A stretch of DNA of 52,739 nt from Christensenellaceae bacterium (GTDB lineage Bacteria > Bacillota > Clostridia > Christensenellales > Aristaeellaceae): positions 1 to 52,739 of the forward strand of contig JAHHSO010000010.1 of the NCBI GenBank assembly GCA_020025205.1, given 5' to 3'. A model generated the notes under the pieces. It made no database searches. It was not told the DNA's origin and saw nothing but the letters and a program-made list of their open reading frames with translations. The translations under genes were made by a program, and so were the position numbers. Below, piece after piece: positions 16,276-25,687 of the stretch. Numbering within the stretch: the stretch's first letter is position 1; every line of letters starts with the position of its first letter.

Positions 16276-17934
16276 TCAAGTCTCCATGATAATCGGCAGG
16301 ATCATCGGGTTTCTCTTAATAAGATCAAAAAGATACGTGTGCATCTCGTCCTTAATGCCATTCTTAATAGGCGTCCAGTCGCTCTGCTCAATCCGGTCAT
16401 AGCGCTGAAGAACATCCATAACGACATTGCGTGCCCCGGAAATCAGCTCTTCATTCTCGCGCACATACACAAAACCGCGGGAAATCAATTCCGGGCCGGA
16501 TGTCACCTGTCCGGTTTCCTTGCTGACGCCGACGACTACGATAATCAGACCATCCTGTGAAAGGTGTTTACGATCGCGCAGAACCACATTGCCGACATCG
16601 CCCACGCCGAGACCATCCACCAGCACAGAGCCGGTGGGAATCGGGCCGGTAATGTTGGCTTCATCCTCAGAGAGTTCCAACGCCTGTCCCATTTCCAGAA
16701 TAATGGTGTGGTCTTCCGGCATGCCCAGTTCCTGCGCCAGTTTGGCATGCCTGTGCAGCATCCTGTATTCGCCATGCACCGGAATGAAGTACCTTGGCTT
16801 CACCAGTGTATGCATGAGTTTGAGTTCTTCCTGACAGGCGTGTCCCGAAACATGCACATCCGCAATCCGGTTGTAAATCACATTGGCACCGCAGCGGTAA
16901 AGCTGATCAAGAATACGGGAAACCATCACTTCATTGCCGGGAATCGGCGTTGCAGAGACGATGACTGTATCCCCTTCCCTGATTTGCAGTTTTCTATGCT
17001 CGCTGTTGGCCATGCGGGTCAGGCCGCTCATCGGCTCGCCTTGGCTTCCTGTTGTCAAAACGACAATCTCATCATCATTGTAGCAGTCCAAATCGCCAAC
17101 TTCTGCATAAACTTCCGCCGGGATCTTGAGTTCCCCAATCTCCATAGCCAGCCTGGTCACGTTGACCATGCTTCTGCCCACAAAACAGATTTTTCGGCCG
17201 AATTCAATGCAATTATCTACAACCTGCTGAATCCTATGCAGATTAGAAGCAAACATCGCAATAATAATGCGTCCCTTGGCATCTTTGAACAGCCCATGGA
17301 ATGTTTCTCCAATCTTGCGTTCGCTCATGGTGTATCCCGGGCGCTCGACGTTGGTGGAATCTGCCAGCAGCGCCAACACGCCGCGGCTGCCCCATTCAGC
17401 CAGTGTGTTCAGATCAGTCACTTCGCCATCAATCGGCGTATAGTCAATCTTAAAGTCGCCCGTCATGATGACTGTGCCTGCCGGGCACGTAATCGCCATG
17501 GCAACCGCACCGGCAATGGAGTGGCTGACCTTAATGAACTGTACAGAGAACGCGCCAATCTGCACCGTGTCGCGGGGTTTAATGACATTGAGCTGAATGT
17601 TATGAATATGATGCTCCGCCAGCTTGCCGCGTATGAGTGCGCAGGTCAATTTTGTGCCATAAACCGGCGCAGAAATATTTTTAAATACATAAGGCGTTGC
17701 GCCGATATGGTCCTCATGTCCATGCGTAATCAGGAATGCGCGGACACGTTCGCGGTTGCGGACCAGATAGGTGATATCCGGAATGACCAAATCAACACCC
17801 AGCATATCCTGTTTGGGGAAGATTGATCCGCAATCCACGACGACAATATCATCCTCATATTCAAAAGCTGTCATGTTCTTACCAATCTCGCCCAGGCCGC
17901 CCAAAGGAATGATTCGCAGTTTTTCCAAGTTCAT
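16276..17934 (-). CDS. rnj: Ribonuclease J
   Basis: A cytoplasmic metallo-beta-lactamase/beta-CASP ribonuclease with 5'-3' exonuclease and endonuclease activity; 552 aa, the usual length. The metal-binding motif HGHEDH (His71, His73, Asp75, His76) is intact, and further family motifs GDFKID, GSQGEP and VHVSGHA are present. AAAGGAG lies a few bases before the ATG. A strong promoter 120 bases upstream drives rnj and three following genes. Whether it corresponds to J1 or J2 cannot be decided from one copy. Confidence 0.95.
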   Translation of the reverse strand: MNLEKLRIIPLGGLGEIGKNMTAFEYEDDIVVVDCGSIFPKQDMLGVDLVIPDITYLVRNRERVRAFLITHGHEDHIGATPYVFKNISAPVYGTKLTCALIRGKLAEHHIHNIQLNVIKPRDTVQIGAFSVQFIKVSHSIAGAVAMAITCPAGTVIMTGDFKIDYTPIDGEVTDLNTLAEWGSRGVLALLADSTNVERPGYTMSERKIGETFHGLFKDAKGRIIIAMFASNLHRIQQVVDNCIEFGRKICFVGRSMVNVTRLAMEIGELKIPAEVYAEVGDLDCYNDDEIVVLTTGSQGEPMSGLTRMANSEHRKLQIREGDTVIVSATPIPGNEVMVSRILDQLYRCGANVIYNRIADVHVSGHACQEELKLMHTLVKPRYFIPVHGEYRMLHRHAKLAQELGMPEDHTIILEMGQALELSEDEANITGPIPTGSVLVDGLGVGDVGNVVLRDRKHLSQDGLIIVVVGVSKETGQVTSGPELISRGFVYVRENEELISGARNVVMDVLQRYDRIEQSDWTPIKNGIKDEMHTYLFDLIKRNPMILPIIMET

Positions 17935-18057
17935 CTACTCCTTTCTATCCTTACAAAGTTCAACTATCCTATGTTCCAAAAGCACCCTGCATAGTCGAGC
18001 CAGAGGCTTTTAAATCCATGTTCATATACATCTTGCGCAGTATACACAATCTAATTC

Positions 18058-18085
18058 ATTATAGCACAAATTGTCCCCTTGTCAA
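18058..18085 (-). promoter_or_regulatory. Sigma-A promoter of the rnj operon
   Basis: Perfect TTGACA and perfect TATAAT are separated by 16 bases on the minus strand, leaving a leader of about 115 bases before rnj. Confidence 0.9.
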
Positions 18086-18272
18086 AGCGAAACCTGTTGA
18101 AAATCCCGTAATTCCGATCATTTCAAAAACTTTTCTTTTGATATATGTACATGAAAATCATGCAGAAAAATGCGTCTGAATACCTGTTGTATATGAAACA
18201 ACATCCCGATTTCACGTGAATTTAAATTCTGTTCTGCCTTGCCCGGATGTATGGTTTTTGCGAAAAAAGCAT

Positions 18273-18306
18273 AAAAAAAGACTCCCCGAACAAAAACCGT
18301 TCGGGG
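18273..18306 (-). terminator. Terminator after trxA
   Basis: On the minus strand CCCCGAAC and GTTCGGGG pair around a seven-base loop, followed by AGTC and TTTTTTT. Confidence 0.9.
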
Positions 18307-18324
18307 AAATTCGATCTCATCTTT

Positions 18325-18639
18325 TTACAGGTGTCTTTTGAGCATGGCAGCAATATCCTGTCCGCTTCTTGCACCGACCGCCTGCTCAACCACCTTGCCC
18401 TCTTTGAGGACAATCAGCGTTGGAATGCTCATCACGCCAAAGCGCTGTGCCAGATCCGGCTGTGCATCTACATCGACCTTGCCCACAAGAGCCTTGCCTT
18501 CAAACTCCTGCGCAATCTCTTCGACTGCCGGCGCAATCATGCGGCAGGGGCCGCACCATGTTGCAAAAAAATCTACCAGCACAGGCAAACTGCCTGCCGC
18601 AGCTTCATCAAAAGTCGTCTGATCAAAGTGCAGGATCAT
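18325..18639 (-). CDS. trxA: Thioredoxin
   Basis: A 104-aa cytoplasmic disulfide reductase with the canonical active site WCGPC (Cys29, Cys32) and the cis-proline segment IPTLIV. AAGGAGG precedes the ATG. It is the last gene of the ftsK-hisS-rseC-like-trxA run; no thioredoxin reductase gene is nearby. Confidence 0.96.
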   Translation of the reverse strand: MILHFDQTTFDEAAAGSLPVLVDFFATWCGPCRMIAPAVEEIAQEFEGKALVGKVDVDAQPDLAQRFGVMSIPTLIVLKEGKVVEQAVGARSGQDIAAMLKRHL

Positions 18640-18694
18640 CGCAAAAACCTCCTTATATGCCGTCCTTTTATATCATAATCAAAACGGCGGCGCA

Positions 18695-19120
18695 TCATTC
18701 CTCAGGATGCGTGATGGAGATAATTTTCTGTTCCCAGCGTCCTTTGGAAAAATGCGGATCAAGCCAGCGCATCACAAAATATGCAGCAGCTGTTCCTGCA
18801 GCCGCGCAAAGCGCCATCAACAGTTCCGCATTGATGCTGATAACCGTTCGGCTCAGAAGCCATCCTCCCAGGAAGCCCAGAATAAAACCTGCCAGGGGAA
18901 TGAGGTACGCCATCGCAGAAGCCGCCATCACGTGGGAATCATCCATTTCCACTTCTACAATATCCCCCAGCTGTGCCTTGCCCTTGAGCTTTATAGTGTG
19001 TTTGCCGCAATTCTCGCTGCCGTGCATGCAGGCATGGCAATCACCGCAGGCTTCATGGCGCTCAAAAACAATCGTCAGCGTATCGCCTTCTACTTTCGTT
19101 ACAACGCCTTTATTGGTCAT
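18695..19120 (-). CDS. RseC/MucC-like membrane protein
   Basis: About 141 aa. The N-terminal part carries a cysteine cluster (CGDCHAC ... CGK) and a small beta-rich domain, followed by two membrane segments and a short basic tail, the layout of the RseC/MucC family. In proteobacteria RseC-type proteins act with sigma-E or in SoxR reduction, but Clostridia homologues have no settled role; redox or electron-transfer functions have been suggested for relatives. It lies between hisS and trxA. The start chosen has GGAG eight bases upstream, 13 bases after the hisS stop. Confidence 0.8.
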   Translation of the reverse strand: MTNKGVVTKVEGDTLTIVFERHEACGDCHACMHGSENCGKHTIKLKGKAQLGDIVEVEMDDSHVMAASAMAYLIPLAGFILGFLGGWLLSRTVISINAELLMALCAAAGTAAAYFVMRWLDPHFSKGRWEQKIISITHPEE

Positions 19121-19133
19121 TTCACCCACTCCG

Positions 19134-20396
19134 TTATTCGTAAATCTTCTCGAACTGCGTATATCCTTCAGCCTCCAGCAGTTCAATCTGGTGCTTCATG
19201 TTCTTGCTCATAGGCAGAACCGTAACAATCTGCCCGTTTTCACGCAGTTCACGTGCCTTGGTCAGCACTTCAACGCGGCGCTGTTGAGGCACGCGTTTGT
19301 CAATCAGATACGCCACTGCGCCATTTTCCAGCTTAAAGCCCTCTTCCATGTGATCTTTGAGCACGGTCACAATGCGCTCAAAACCAATGGAGAAGCCGCA
19401 GGCCGGCACTTCCTGTCCGCTGAACTTTCCGATCATCTTGTCATATCGGCCGCCGCCTGCAATGGAGAAGTTGTATCCATCCATGCTGATTTCAAAAATC
19501 GGGCCGGTGTAGTAGCCCATGCCGCGCACAAGCGTCGGGTCAAAGACAATCTTTACGCCGCTGGCCAGCATCGGGCGCACGCAGGAAACGATATCCGAAA
19601 GCTGCTGAGCGGCCTGCTTGGGCAAAAAGTCTTCCGCAATCAGTGCGCAGAATGTCTCAATTTCCATGCCGGGCTTCACATTGCGATAAACCGCCATGTA
19701 CTTTTCAACGGCCGATTGTGTATAGCCATTGTCAAGCAGCTCTTTTTCGATGCCGTCCAGCCCAATCTTGTCGCACTTGTCCAAAGAAATCAGGACAGAG
19801 CCAATCTCCTCTTCTTTGAAGCCCGCCTGAAGCGCCACAGCGCTGAGCAGCTGTCTGTCATTGATGTGGATAGTGAAATCGCTGATGTTTATTTCAGCAA
19901 AGATCTCCGTCAGCATGGCGGCAGTTGCCGTAATCAGCTCAATTTCCGCAAGGGTGCTGTTGTCGCCCAGAATGTCAATGTCGCACTGGGTAAACTGGCG
20001 GAAGCGGCCCTTCTGCGGATTATCCGCACGCCAGACGTTGCCCAGCTGCATCGCTTTAAACGGTGTGGGCAGCTTTTCCTTGTTGTTGGCATAATATCGC
20101 GAGAGCGGCAGCGTCAGGTCATAACGCAGGCCATTATCCGCCAGCTCGCCGTTTTCCTTGGCAAGCGCACGTGCCAAATCAGCGCCGCGCTTCATGACCT
20201 TGAAAATCAGCTTTTCATTGTCTCCGCCCTGATTGGAGGTGAGGTTTTCAATGTGCTCCATCACCGGCGTTTCAATCTGCATGAAGCCATAGGCCCCATA
20301 AGTCTTCTTGATCATTCCCAGCACATGCTCACGCAGACGCATGTCGGAGGGCAGCATATCACACATCCCCTTCACAGGGGTCTTAATAAATTTCAT
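19134..20396 (-). CDS. hisS: Histidyl-tRNA synthetase (short C-terminal subtype)
   Basis: A class II aminoacyl-tRNA synthetase of 420 aa that charges tRNA-His. Motif 2 (GNVWRADNPQKGRFRQF), the histidine-specific LVRGMGYYTG block, and motif 3 (GGGRYDKMIG ... GFSIGFERI) are present. After GFERI only about 80 residues remain, so the anticodon-binding domain is shorter than the roughly 115-120 residues of the E. coli enzyme. I recall similar short forms in other Clostridia, so this looks like a subtype and not a truncation. A HisZ-like regulatory protein is less likely because the catalytic motifs are intact. Confidence 0.87.
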   Translation of the reverse strand: MKFIKTPVKGMCDMLPSDMRLREHVLGMIKKTYGAYGFMQIETPVMEHIENLTSNQGGDNEKLIFKVMKRGADLARALAKENGELADNGLRYDLTLPLSRYYANNKEKLPTPFKAMQLGNVWRADNPQKGRFRQFTQCDIDILGDNSTLAEIELITATAAMLTEIFAEINISDFTIHINDRQLLSAVALQAGFKEEEIGSVLISLDKCDKIGLDGIEKELLDNGYTQSAVEKYMAVYRNVKPGMEIETFCALIAEDFLPKQAAQQLSDIVSCVRPMLASGVKIVFDPTLVRGMGYYTGPIFEISMDGYNFSIAGGGRYDKMIGKFSGQEVPACGFSIGFERIVTVLKDHMEEGFKLENGAVAYLIDKRVPQQRRVEVLTKARELRENGQIVTVLPMSKNMKHQIELLEAEGYTQFEKIYE

Positions 20397-20447
20397 TCTT
20401 TTCTTCCCTTCTTGCGTTTCTGTGTTTCTTTTGTATCAAGTTCGCTG

Positions 20448-23400
20448 TTATTCCTGATTTTCCTGCATCTTGTTCCATTCCTCGCGGGAAATCAGAACAT
20501 TACGTGGTTTTGTCGGGCCTTCCGCTTCTGCTGTAATGCCCCGAAGCGTCATTTCGTCCACAAGACGGCCTGCACGCGCATAGCCAACGCGCAGACGTCT
20601 TTGCAGCATGCTGATGGACACCTGCCCGGCATCTACCGCCAGCTCAATGGCTTTGGAAAGCATTTCGTCCACCGGTTCATTCGCGCTTGGCGCATCGCCT
20701 GCGGCCGCCTTATCTTCCTTGGCTGCAATGTCCATCTGTTCAATGACATCCTCGTTATAATCTGCGCTGTGTTGTCCGCGAACAAAATCAACAATTCGCT
20801 GCACCTCATCGTCGGAAACAAAGCATCCCTGCACACGCGTGGGCTTGCCCGCACCCTGCGGCGCATAGAGCATATCGCCCTTGCCCAGCAGTTTTTCTGC
20901 TCCGCCGGAGTCCAGAATCGTGCGGCTGTCAATCTGACTGGACACCGCAAAGGCAATGCGGCTGGGGATGTTTGCTTTGATGACGCCTGTAATGACATTG
21001 ACCGATGGGCGCTGCGTAGCAATGACCAGATGAATGCCTGCGGCACGCGCCAACTGCGCCAGACGGCAAATCGACTCCTCAACCTCTCCAGGGGCAACCA
21101 TCATCAGGTCAGCCAGCTCGTCGATAATGACAATGATTTTGCTCATCGGCTCTTCATTCGGGCCAATGGCCGCGTTATAGCCGCGGATGTCGCGCACACC
21201 CATTGTTTCAAACCGCTTGTAGCGGTGTTCCATCTCAACAACAGCCCAGCTCAGCGCCGCGCTGGCCTTCTTAGGATCGGTCACAACCGGAACCAGCAGA
21301 TGCGGAATGCCGTTGTAGACAGACAATTCCACGACCTTCGGGTCAATCAGGATCAGCCTCACCTCGCGCGGCGAAGCTCTGAAAATCACAGAGTTAATGA
21401 TGGTGTTGATGCAAACCGATTTGCCAGAGCCCGTCGCGCCTGCAATCAAAACATGCGGCATCTTCGCAATGTCCGCTATAACAGGTGCACCGGAAACACT
21501 CTTGCCCAGCGCCACTGCCGTCGGTGACTTCTGTGCCATCATTTCCTGACTTTGCAGAACATCCCTCAGGCAGACCATTTCTGTCTTCCTGTTGGGAATT
21601 TCAATGCCCACTGCCGGTTTTCCAGGAATAGGCGCTTCAATGCGAACGCCGTCGGATGCCATGTTGAGCGCAATATCATCAACCAGATTGACGATTCTGG
21701 ACACCTTCACGCCCGGCGCCGGCTGCAATTCGTAGCGCGTAATAGCAGGGCCATGCGTTACATGTATCAGCTTGGCCTGCACGCCGAAACTTTCCAATGT
21801 TTCAAGCAGTTTCTGTGCGCCCGCCTCATCCTTGATCCGCTGATTAGGGTCCTGCGTGGTGCGGCTCTCATCCAGCAAATCCAGCGGCGGAAATACATAC
21901 GCATCCACAGGTATCTCCGGGGCTTCATGCGTATCTTTAGCCGGCATCACGATGGGCGTTCCGTCCATCCTGTTGCCCCGAAGCTGAACAATAGGCTGCG
22001 GAGCTTCCTTCTTTTCCAATACGTTCTGCACCTGCGGGGTGCGCCCGGCAGCTGCCTTGATGCTTCTGGCAAGAGGCGAATCCCCTGCAGATTCCTGACG
22101 CCCTCCTGACGCGCTCCACCCGCCAAAGGAGCTGCCCGTCACCCGCGCCTCTCCATCGTCATACTCAATTTCTTCGTCCGAAGCATCGAATGCGCTTTCC
22201 TCTTGCACAGCTCCATCGTCACCGTTCGCCGCTTCGCGCTCCGGCTCATATTCCGCTTCCGTCTCATACTCCGGCTGCGGCGCATAAAGCGGCATTTCCT
22301 GCGGATACTCCGTTTGCGGATCGTAAGCTTCAGGCATGTCGCCCGGATCAATCGGCACCTCTGTTTCCGGCCTTGCATACGGATTGCCCGCTGCACTCTG
22401 CGGATCGTACGCCGCATCATCCTGCCACTCCGGATCAGAGGGCACATATGGTGTGGAGATAATATCTTCTTCAGGGTTCATCTGCGGTGCAGGGGCCGCG
22501 TTCGGCCTTGCATACGGGCTTTGTTCTCCATACACATTCTGATGATCCATGCCATGCAGAAATGCATCCTCAGCTTCCGCAATTGTGAAGTTGGCGCGAG
22601 CCGTTCGGCGCTCTTTGCGCTCATGAATGGTGTCTCTCGTAAATTCGTCATCGCGCTCAATATACAGCGGCATGCTGTCCGGAATATCCACATAGCGGCG
22701 AACTGGATACTGATCTTCCGGAAGCGAAGAGAGCGGCACTTCGTAATCAGGCCGCATCACACGAAGATCCGGCTTTTCTTTCCGGCTTCTGCGGCGCGCC
22801 TCCCACGGCGAAGCCTCTTCCTTTTCGGGCAATTCCTTCTGCTCTTCCTGCTTTTTAATTTCTTCCCGCTCTTTTTCCTGACGTTCTTTTTCTTCGCGTT
22901 CTTTTTCTGCCCGTTCCCTTTCCAGCTGCTCTTTTTCTTCGCGCTCAGCCTGGGCACGTGCCATGCGCTTTTTCTGACGTTCCAGCGCCCGCACATCCTC
23001 GTGCTCTAACGCTTCTTCCTCCCGGGCTGAGCGAAGCGCGATTTTCTCTTCCCGCCGTTCCCGCATCATTGAGCGGAAATCATCCAACCATTCAGAAAGA
23101 CGCATGCCTGTTCCCGCAAACGACATGCCTGTAAGCACCATGAGCACAATGGTTGTGGAAAAAATCAAAACGATCATTGCGCCCCAGATGTCCAGCGCCT
23201 TTACCAGCGGCCACGCCAGCAGTGCTCCAATGAAGCCTCCGCCGCTGCAGTCCATGGACGACATCTTGTAGGACTGCACAAGGAAGTTCCAGTATCCGCC
23301 GCCGCGCTGATCTGCCGCTGCCACCGCAAAAACATTGCTGGACTGAAAAACCTGAAACATGGTTTCCACAAACAGAAATATCAGCCCGCTGGAAATCAGC

Positions 23401-23702
23401 GTCTTGAGACTCATGTGCTTTTCCCCGAAGAACACGAGCACGACGCCCGTCCAGCAGATAATCACCGGCAAAAGCAGGCAGAGCTTTCCGCCAAGTCCCC
23501 GCGCGATATACATGCAGGAACGAAGGAAACCGCCGCCGGATGGAATGAACTGACTGAAAAGCGCCAGCAGTCCAAGACAGAGTATGGCAATTCCGATCAC
23601 ACCACGCGGATCGACGTTCTTTTGCACTTTACGGGTGGTTCTACCACGCTTTCCTGAAACCTTCCGCTTTTTTCCAGTGCTCTTAGCCACCTTTCTGGCC
23701 AT
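20448..23702 (-). CDS. ftsK: DNA translocase FtsK/SpoIIIE
   Basis: A septal DNA pump of about 1084 aa. An N-terminal basic stretch and about four membrane segments (roughly 30-195) are followed by a long charged linker: a Glu/Lys/Arg-rich coiled-coil part and then an acidic Pro/Tyr-rich part. The motor follows, with Walker A GATGSGKS near residue 755 and Walker B IIVIIDELADLM. The C-terminal winged-helix gamma domain (DEMLSKAIELA ... YARAGRLVDEMTLRG) reads KOPS/SRS-type sequences. The start at ATG 23702 has GGGGG upstream. In a spore former it may serve as SpoIIIE; sequence alone does not decide. Confidence 0.94.
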   Translation of the reverse strand: MARKVAKSTGKKRKVSGKRGRTTRKVQKNVDPRGVIGIAILCLGLLALFSQFIPSGGGFLRSCMYIARGLGGKLCLLLPVIICWTGVVLVFFGEKHMSLKTLISSGLIFLFVETMFQVFQSSNVFAVAAADQRGGGYWNFLVQSYKMSSMDCSGGGFIGALLAWPLVKALDIWGAMIVLIFSTTIVLMVLTGMSFAGTGMRLSEWLDDFRSMMRERREEKIALRSAREEEALEHEDVRALERQKKRMARAQAEREEKEQLERERAEKEREEKERQEKEREEIKKQEEQKELPEKEEASPWEARRRSRKEKPDLRVMRPDYEVPLSSLPEDQYPVRRYVDIPDSMPLYIERDDEFTRDTIHERKERRTARANFTIAEAEDAFLHGMDHQNVYGEQSPYARPNAAPAPQMNPEEDIISTPYVPSDPEWQDDAAYDPQSAAGNPYARPETEVPIDPGDMPEAYDPQTEYPQEMPLYAPQPEYETEAEYEPEREAANGDDGAVQEESAFDASDEEIEYDDGEARVTGSSFGGWSASGGRQESAGDSPLARSIKAAAGRTPQVQNVLEKKEAPQPIVQLRGNRMDGTPIVMPAKDTHEAPEIPVDAYVFPPLDLLDESRTTQDPNQRIKDEAGAQKLLETLESFGVQAKLIHVTHGPAITRYELQPAPGVKVSRIVNLVDDIALNMASDGVRIEAPIPGKPAVGIEIPNRKTEMVCLRDVLQSQEMMAQKSPTAVALGKSVSGAPVIADIAKMPHVLIAGATGSGKSVCINTIINSVIFRASPREVRLILIDPKVVELSVYNGIPHLLVPVVTDPKKASAALSWAVVEMEHRYKRFETMGVRDIRGYNAAIGPNEEPMSKIIVIIDELADLMMVAPGEVEESICRLAQLARAAGIHLVIATQRPSVNVITGVIKANIPSRIAFAVSSQIDSRTILDSGGAEKLLGKGDMLYAPQGAGKPTRVQGCFVSDDEVQRIVDFVRGQHSADYNEDVIEQMDIAAKEDKAAAGDAPSANEPVDEMLSKAIELAVDAGQVSISMLQRRLRVGYARAGRLVDEMTLRGITAEAEGPTKPRNVLISREEWNKMQENQE

Positions 23703-23822
23703 CCAACGTCCCCCTTTTTCCTTCCGCACCTGTGTGCGCTCCTCGGCGCGCATGCAATAAACATATGCAAGCCGTCATCTTTTCATTTAAAAATATCTGC
23801 CCAAGCAAAACTCAGGCAGATT

Positions 23823-23851
23823 ATTATATCACATTCAGTAAATTCAGTAAA
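23823..23851 (-). promoter_or_regulatory. Sigma-A promoter of ftsK
   Basis: TTTACT, 17 bases, perfect TATAAT on the minus strand. The -35 overlaps the end of the upstream gene, and the segment holds a tandem TTTACTGAA direct repeat. Confidence 0.75.
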
Positions 23852-24995
23852 GGTTTTCCACATCCCCAAGACGCACACAGGCGAGGATTCCCGCTTCATC
23901 CAGATGCAGTTCAAGGGTATACTCCTGCAGCTGATACAAAAGGCTGTCGCCAGGGACAAAGAGTTCATCGGCCGCCTGTTCCTCTGTATATGTGCGGATT
24001 TCGTTCGGCTCACCCAGTTTGTCGATGATCTCCTGGCGCATGGTGCGTCCAGTTGTCAGCCCGTTCCAGCTGATGCGGCTATGGCGTACAGCGCAAATCG
24101 GAGTTTTTTCGTCTTCTGTGTCGGCATAACGTCCAATCTCTACCGCATAACCGCGCAGATCCGGCCGCTCAATGGTATAGACTTTGGTCGTGCGCGTATA
24201 GTCCGGATCTTCCGCAAGCGGATATTCCTCCCCTGCGTCACCCAGAAGCTTATGAAGGCCAAGCGCCTCATGACCTCCGAAATACCCCGGCGCCTTTTTT
24301 ACATCCTGTTCCTCTTCTTGATTAGCCAGCGAATAAACAGGGCTGTCTTGGCCGATAAACTCTGCCAGCTCATACCAGTAGAACGTGACAGAGCCGCTCA
24401 CGCCGTCAAAATTTCTGTATGCGTCATCCTGATAATAGACGGTCAAACCCGTTTCATTCACAGAAAATACATCTGTAGGCATCGGCAGAAGCTCAGCAAA
24501 CTCCATATAGTCGCTGATGTTTGGCAGAATGTCGCGTTCTATGATCGCCTCCATCTCAGCAACAGCCGCATCGGCATTCTGAAACAGCGATTCAAACGGA
24601 ATCTCTTCGCCTGTTTCCAGATCAATTGTCAACGCTGCCGCCGAGCATCCATCCACTCCGTCGGGCTGCTCACCATACCAAAGACGCCCCGCGGAGAAGA
24701 TTTTTTCGTCCTGATACGGCGGCATCTGCATAAACTGGCCAATCAAAAAGCTCCCACCCTGCACACCGGAGCGCTCCAGAATTTTCACGCTCTTCTGCTG
24801 CATAAAACGCTCTTCCAGCAGCATGGCAGCTTTGAGCGCGGCTTCATCCGGTTCTTCTCCTTCATGCTCTTCCACAGCATATATGACGACGCGATTTTCA
24901 CCTTCTCCGTCCATCACCTGTTCCTTCACCTTAATCTGTGCCAGCGCGTTTGCCGGGACAAGAAGAAGCAGAAGAGCCGCTAAAAATCGTTTCAT
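23844..24995 (-). CDS. Secreted protein with DUF3298-like domain
   Basis: About 383 aa with a clear signal peptide ending ANALA-Q, so the mature protein is outside the membrane. The central part resembles DUF3298/RsiV-type domains: a segment of form ETGLTVYYQDDAYRNF followed by a SVTFYWYELAEFI strand-helix block. A C-terminal part of about 110 residues ends in a small beta domain (YTLELHLDEAGILACVRLG) reminiscent of SmpA-like folds; that part is inference. The gene has its own promoter and is not in an operon. RsiV-type proteins bind lysozyme, but no sigma factor lies beside this one. The ATG has GAGGTG six bases upstream. Confidence 0.7.
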   Translation of the reverse strand: MKRFLAALLLLLVPANALAQIKVKEQVMDGEGENRVVIYAVEEHEGEEPDEAALKAAMLLEERFMQQKSVKILERSGVQGGSFLIGQFMQMPPYQDEKIFSAGRLWYGEQPDGVDGCSAAALTIDLETGEEIPFESLFQNADAAVAEMEAIIERDILPNISDYMEFAELLPMPTDVFSVNETGLTVYYQDDAYRNFDGVSGSVTFYWYELAEFIGQDSPVYSLANQEEEQDVKKAPGYFGGHEALGLHKLLGDAGEEYPLAEDPDYTRTTKVYTIERPDLRGYAVEIGRYADTEDEKTPICAVRHSRISWNGLTTGRTMRQEIIDKLGEPNEIRTYTEEQAADELFVPGDSLLYQLQEYTLELHLDEAGILACVRLGDVENLY

Positions 24996-25014
24996 ATCCT
25001 TCACCTCATGTATG

Positions 25015-25043
25015 TATTGTATCGAAGAATCACACTCCTGTAA
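25015..25043 (-). promoter_or_regulatory. Sigma-A promoter of the secreted DUF3298-like gene
   Basis: TTTACA, 17 bases, TACAAT on the minus strand, about 20 bases before the start codon. Confidence 0.8.
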
Positions 25044-25114
25044 AGAGATTCCCGAAACGAAACGATTGAAATGCCTTTTTTCATCCCGAAGGCTCTGAGA
25101 AAATCTCCTTTTTC

Positions 25115-25687
25115 TTAGAAAATGAGCGGTTCCAGCTGTTTTCTTGCCAGTGCTGCCTCTGCCGCCGGAAGAATTTTTTCAAAGTCTGCCACGCAGCTGG
25201 TCGGTTTTGCCCTAAAATCATCCTGTTCAAAGGGAACAAAATACATGCCCTTCCTGTTCATCAAAAGGCCGATGCCCGCGCCTGAACCCGCCAGCGCATC
25301 ATTGGTCGAAACTGCCAGCAATACAGGTCCGTCATTTCGTCTGTGGCTCTTAACCGCCAGCGTGGGGGCCGTGTCATAGATGCCGCATGCCAACTTGCCC
25401 AGCGTGTTTCCCGTACATGGCGCAATAATCAAAAGATCCAACAATTTTTTAGGTCCAATAGGCTCTGCCTGTGCAATGGTGTGAATCACCTTTTCTCCGC
25501 AAATTTCCTCGGCCATCTCCACCCAGTCTGCGGCGCGGCCAAAGCGTGTGTCCGTTGAATATGCATTTTCTGACATGATCGGCACAACCTTATACCCCTG
25601 CTCTGCAAGCACTTTCATCTGAGGAAAAACCTTTTTAAACGTACAAAATGATCCCGTCACGGCAAAACCAATGCGAGCCTTGCTCAT
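25115..25687 (-). CDS. dpaB: Dipicolinate synthase subunit B (SpoVFB)
   Basis: A flavoprotein-fold subunit of 190 aa that, with DpaA, makes dipicolinic acid in the mother cell for loading into the spore core. The N-terminus (GFAVTGSFCTFKKVFPQM) and the APCTGNTLGKLA segment are characteristic of SpoVFB. Its ATG overlaps the dpaA stop by four bases, with AAGGAGG seven bases upstream, so translation is coupled. It identifies the host as a spore former. Confidence 0.93.
   Translation of the reverse strand: MSKARIGFAVTGSFCTFKKVFPQMKVLAEQGYKVVPIMSENAYSTDTRFGRAADWVEMAEEICGEKVIHTIAQAEPIGPKKLLDLLIIAPCTGNTLGKLACGIYDTAPTLAVKSHRRNDGPVLLAVSTNDALAGSGAGIGLLMNRKGMYFVPFEQDDFRAKPTSCVADFEKILPAAEAALARKQLEPLIF

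Larger units (their letters stand above)
17935..18324. other. Intergenic region between trxA and rnj
   Basis: This 390-base gap holds the rnj promoter and roughly 115-base leader on the rnj side, the trxA terminator on the other, and about 190 AT-rich bases between them in which no gene or further element was recognised. Confidence 0.6.

Noticed and set aside
18420..21527. A 1035-codon open frame on the plus strand
   Set aside because: It is antisense to hisS and ftsK, is rich in His, Arg, Asn and Cys, shows no domain, and lacks a ribosome site; it is a codon-bias shadow.
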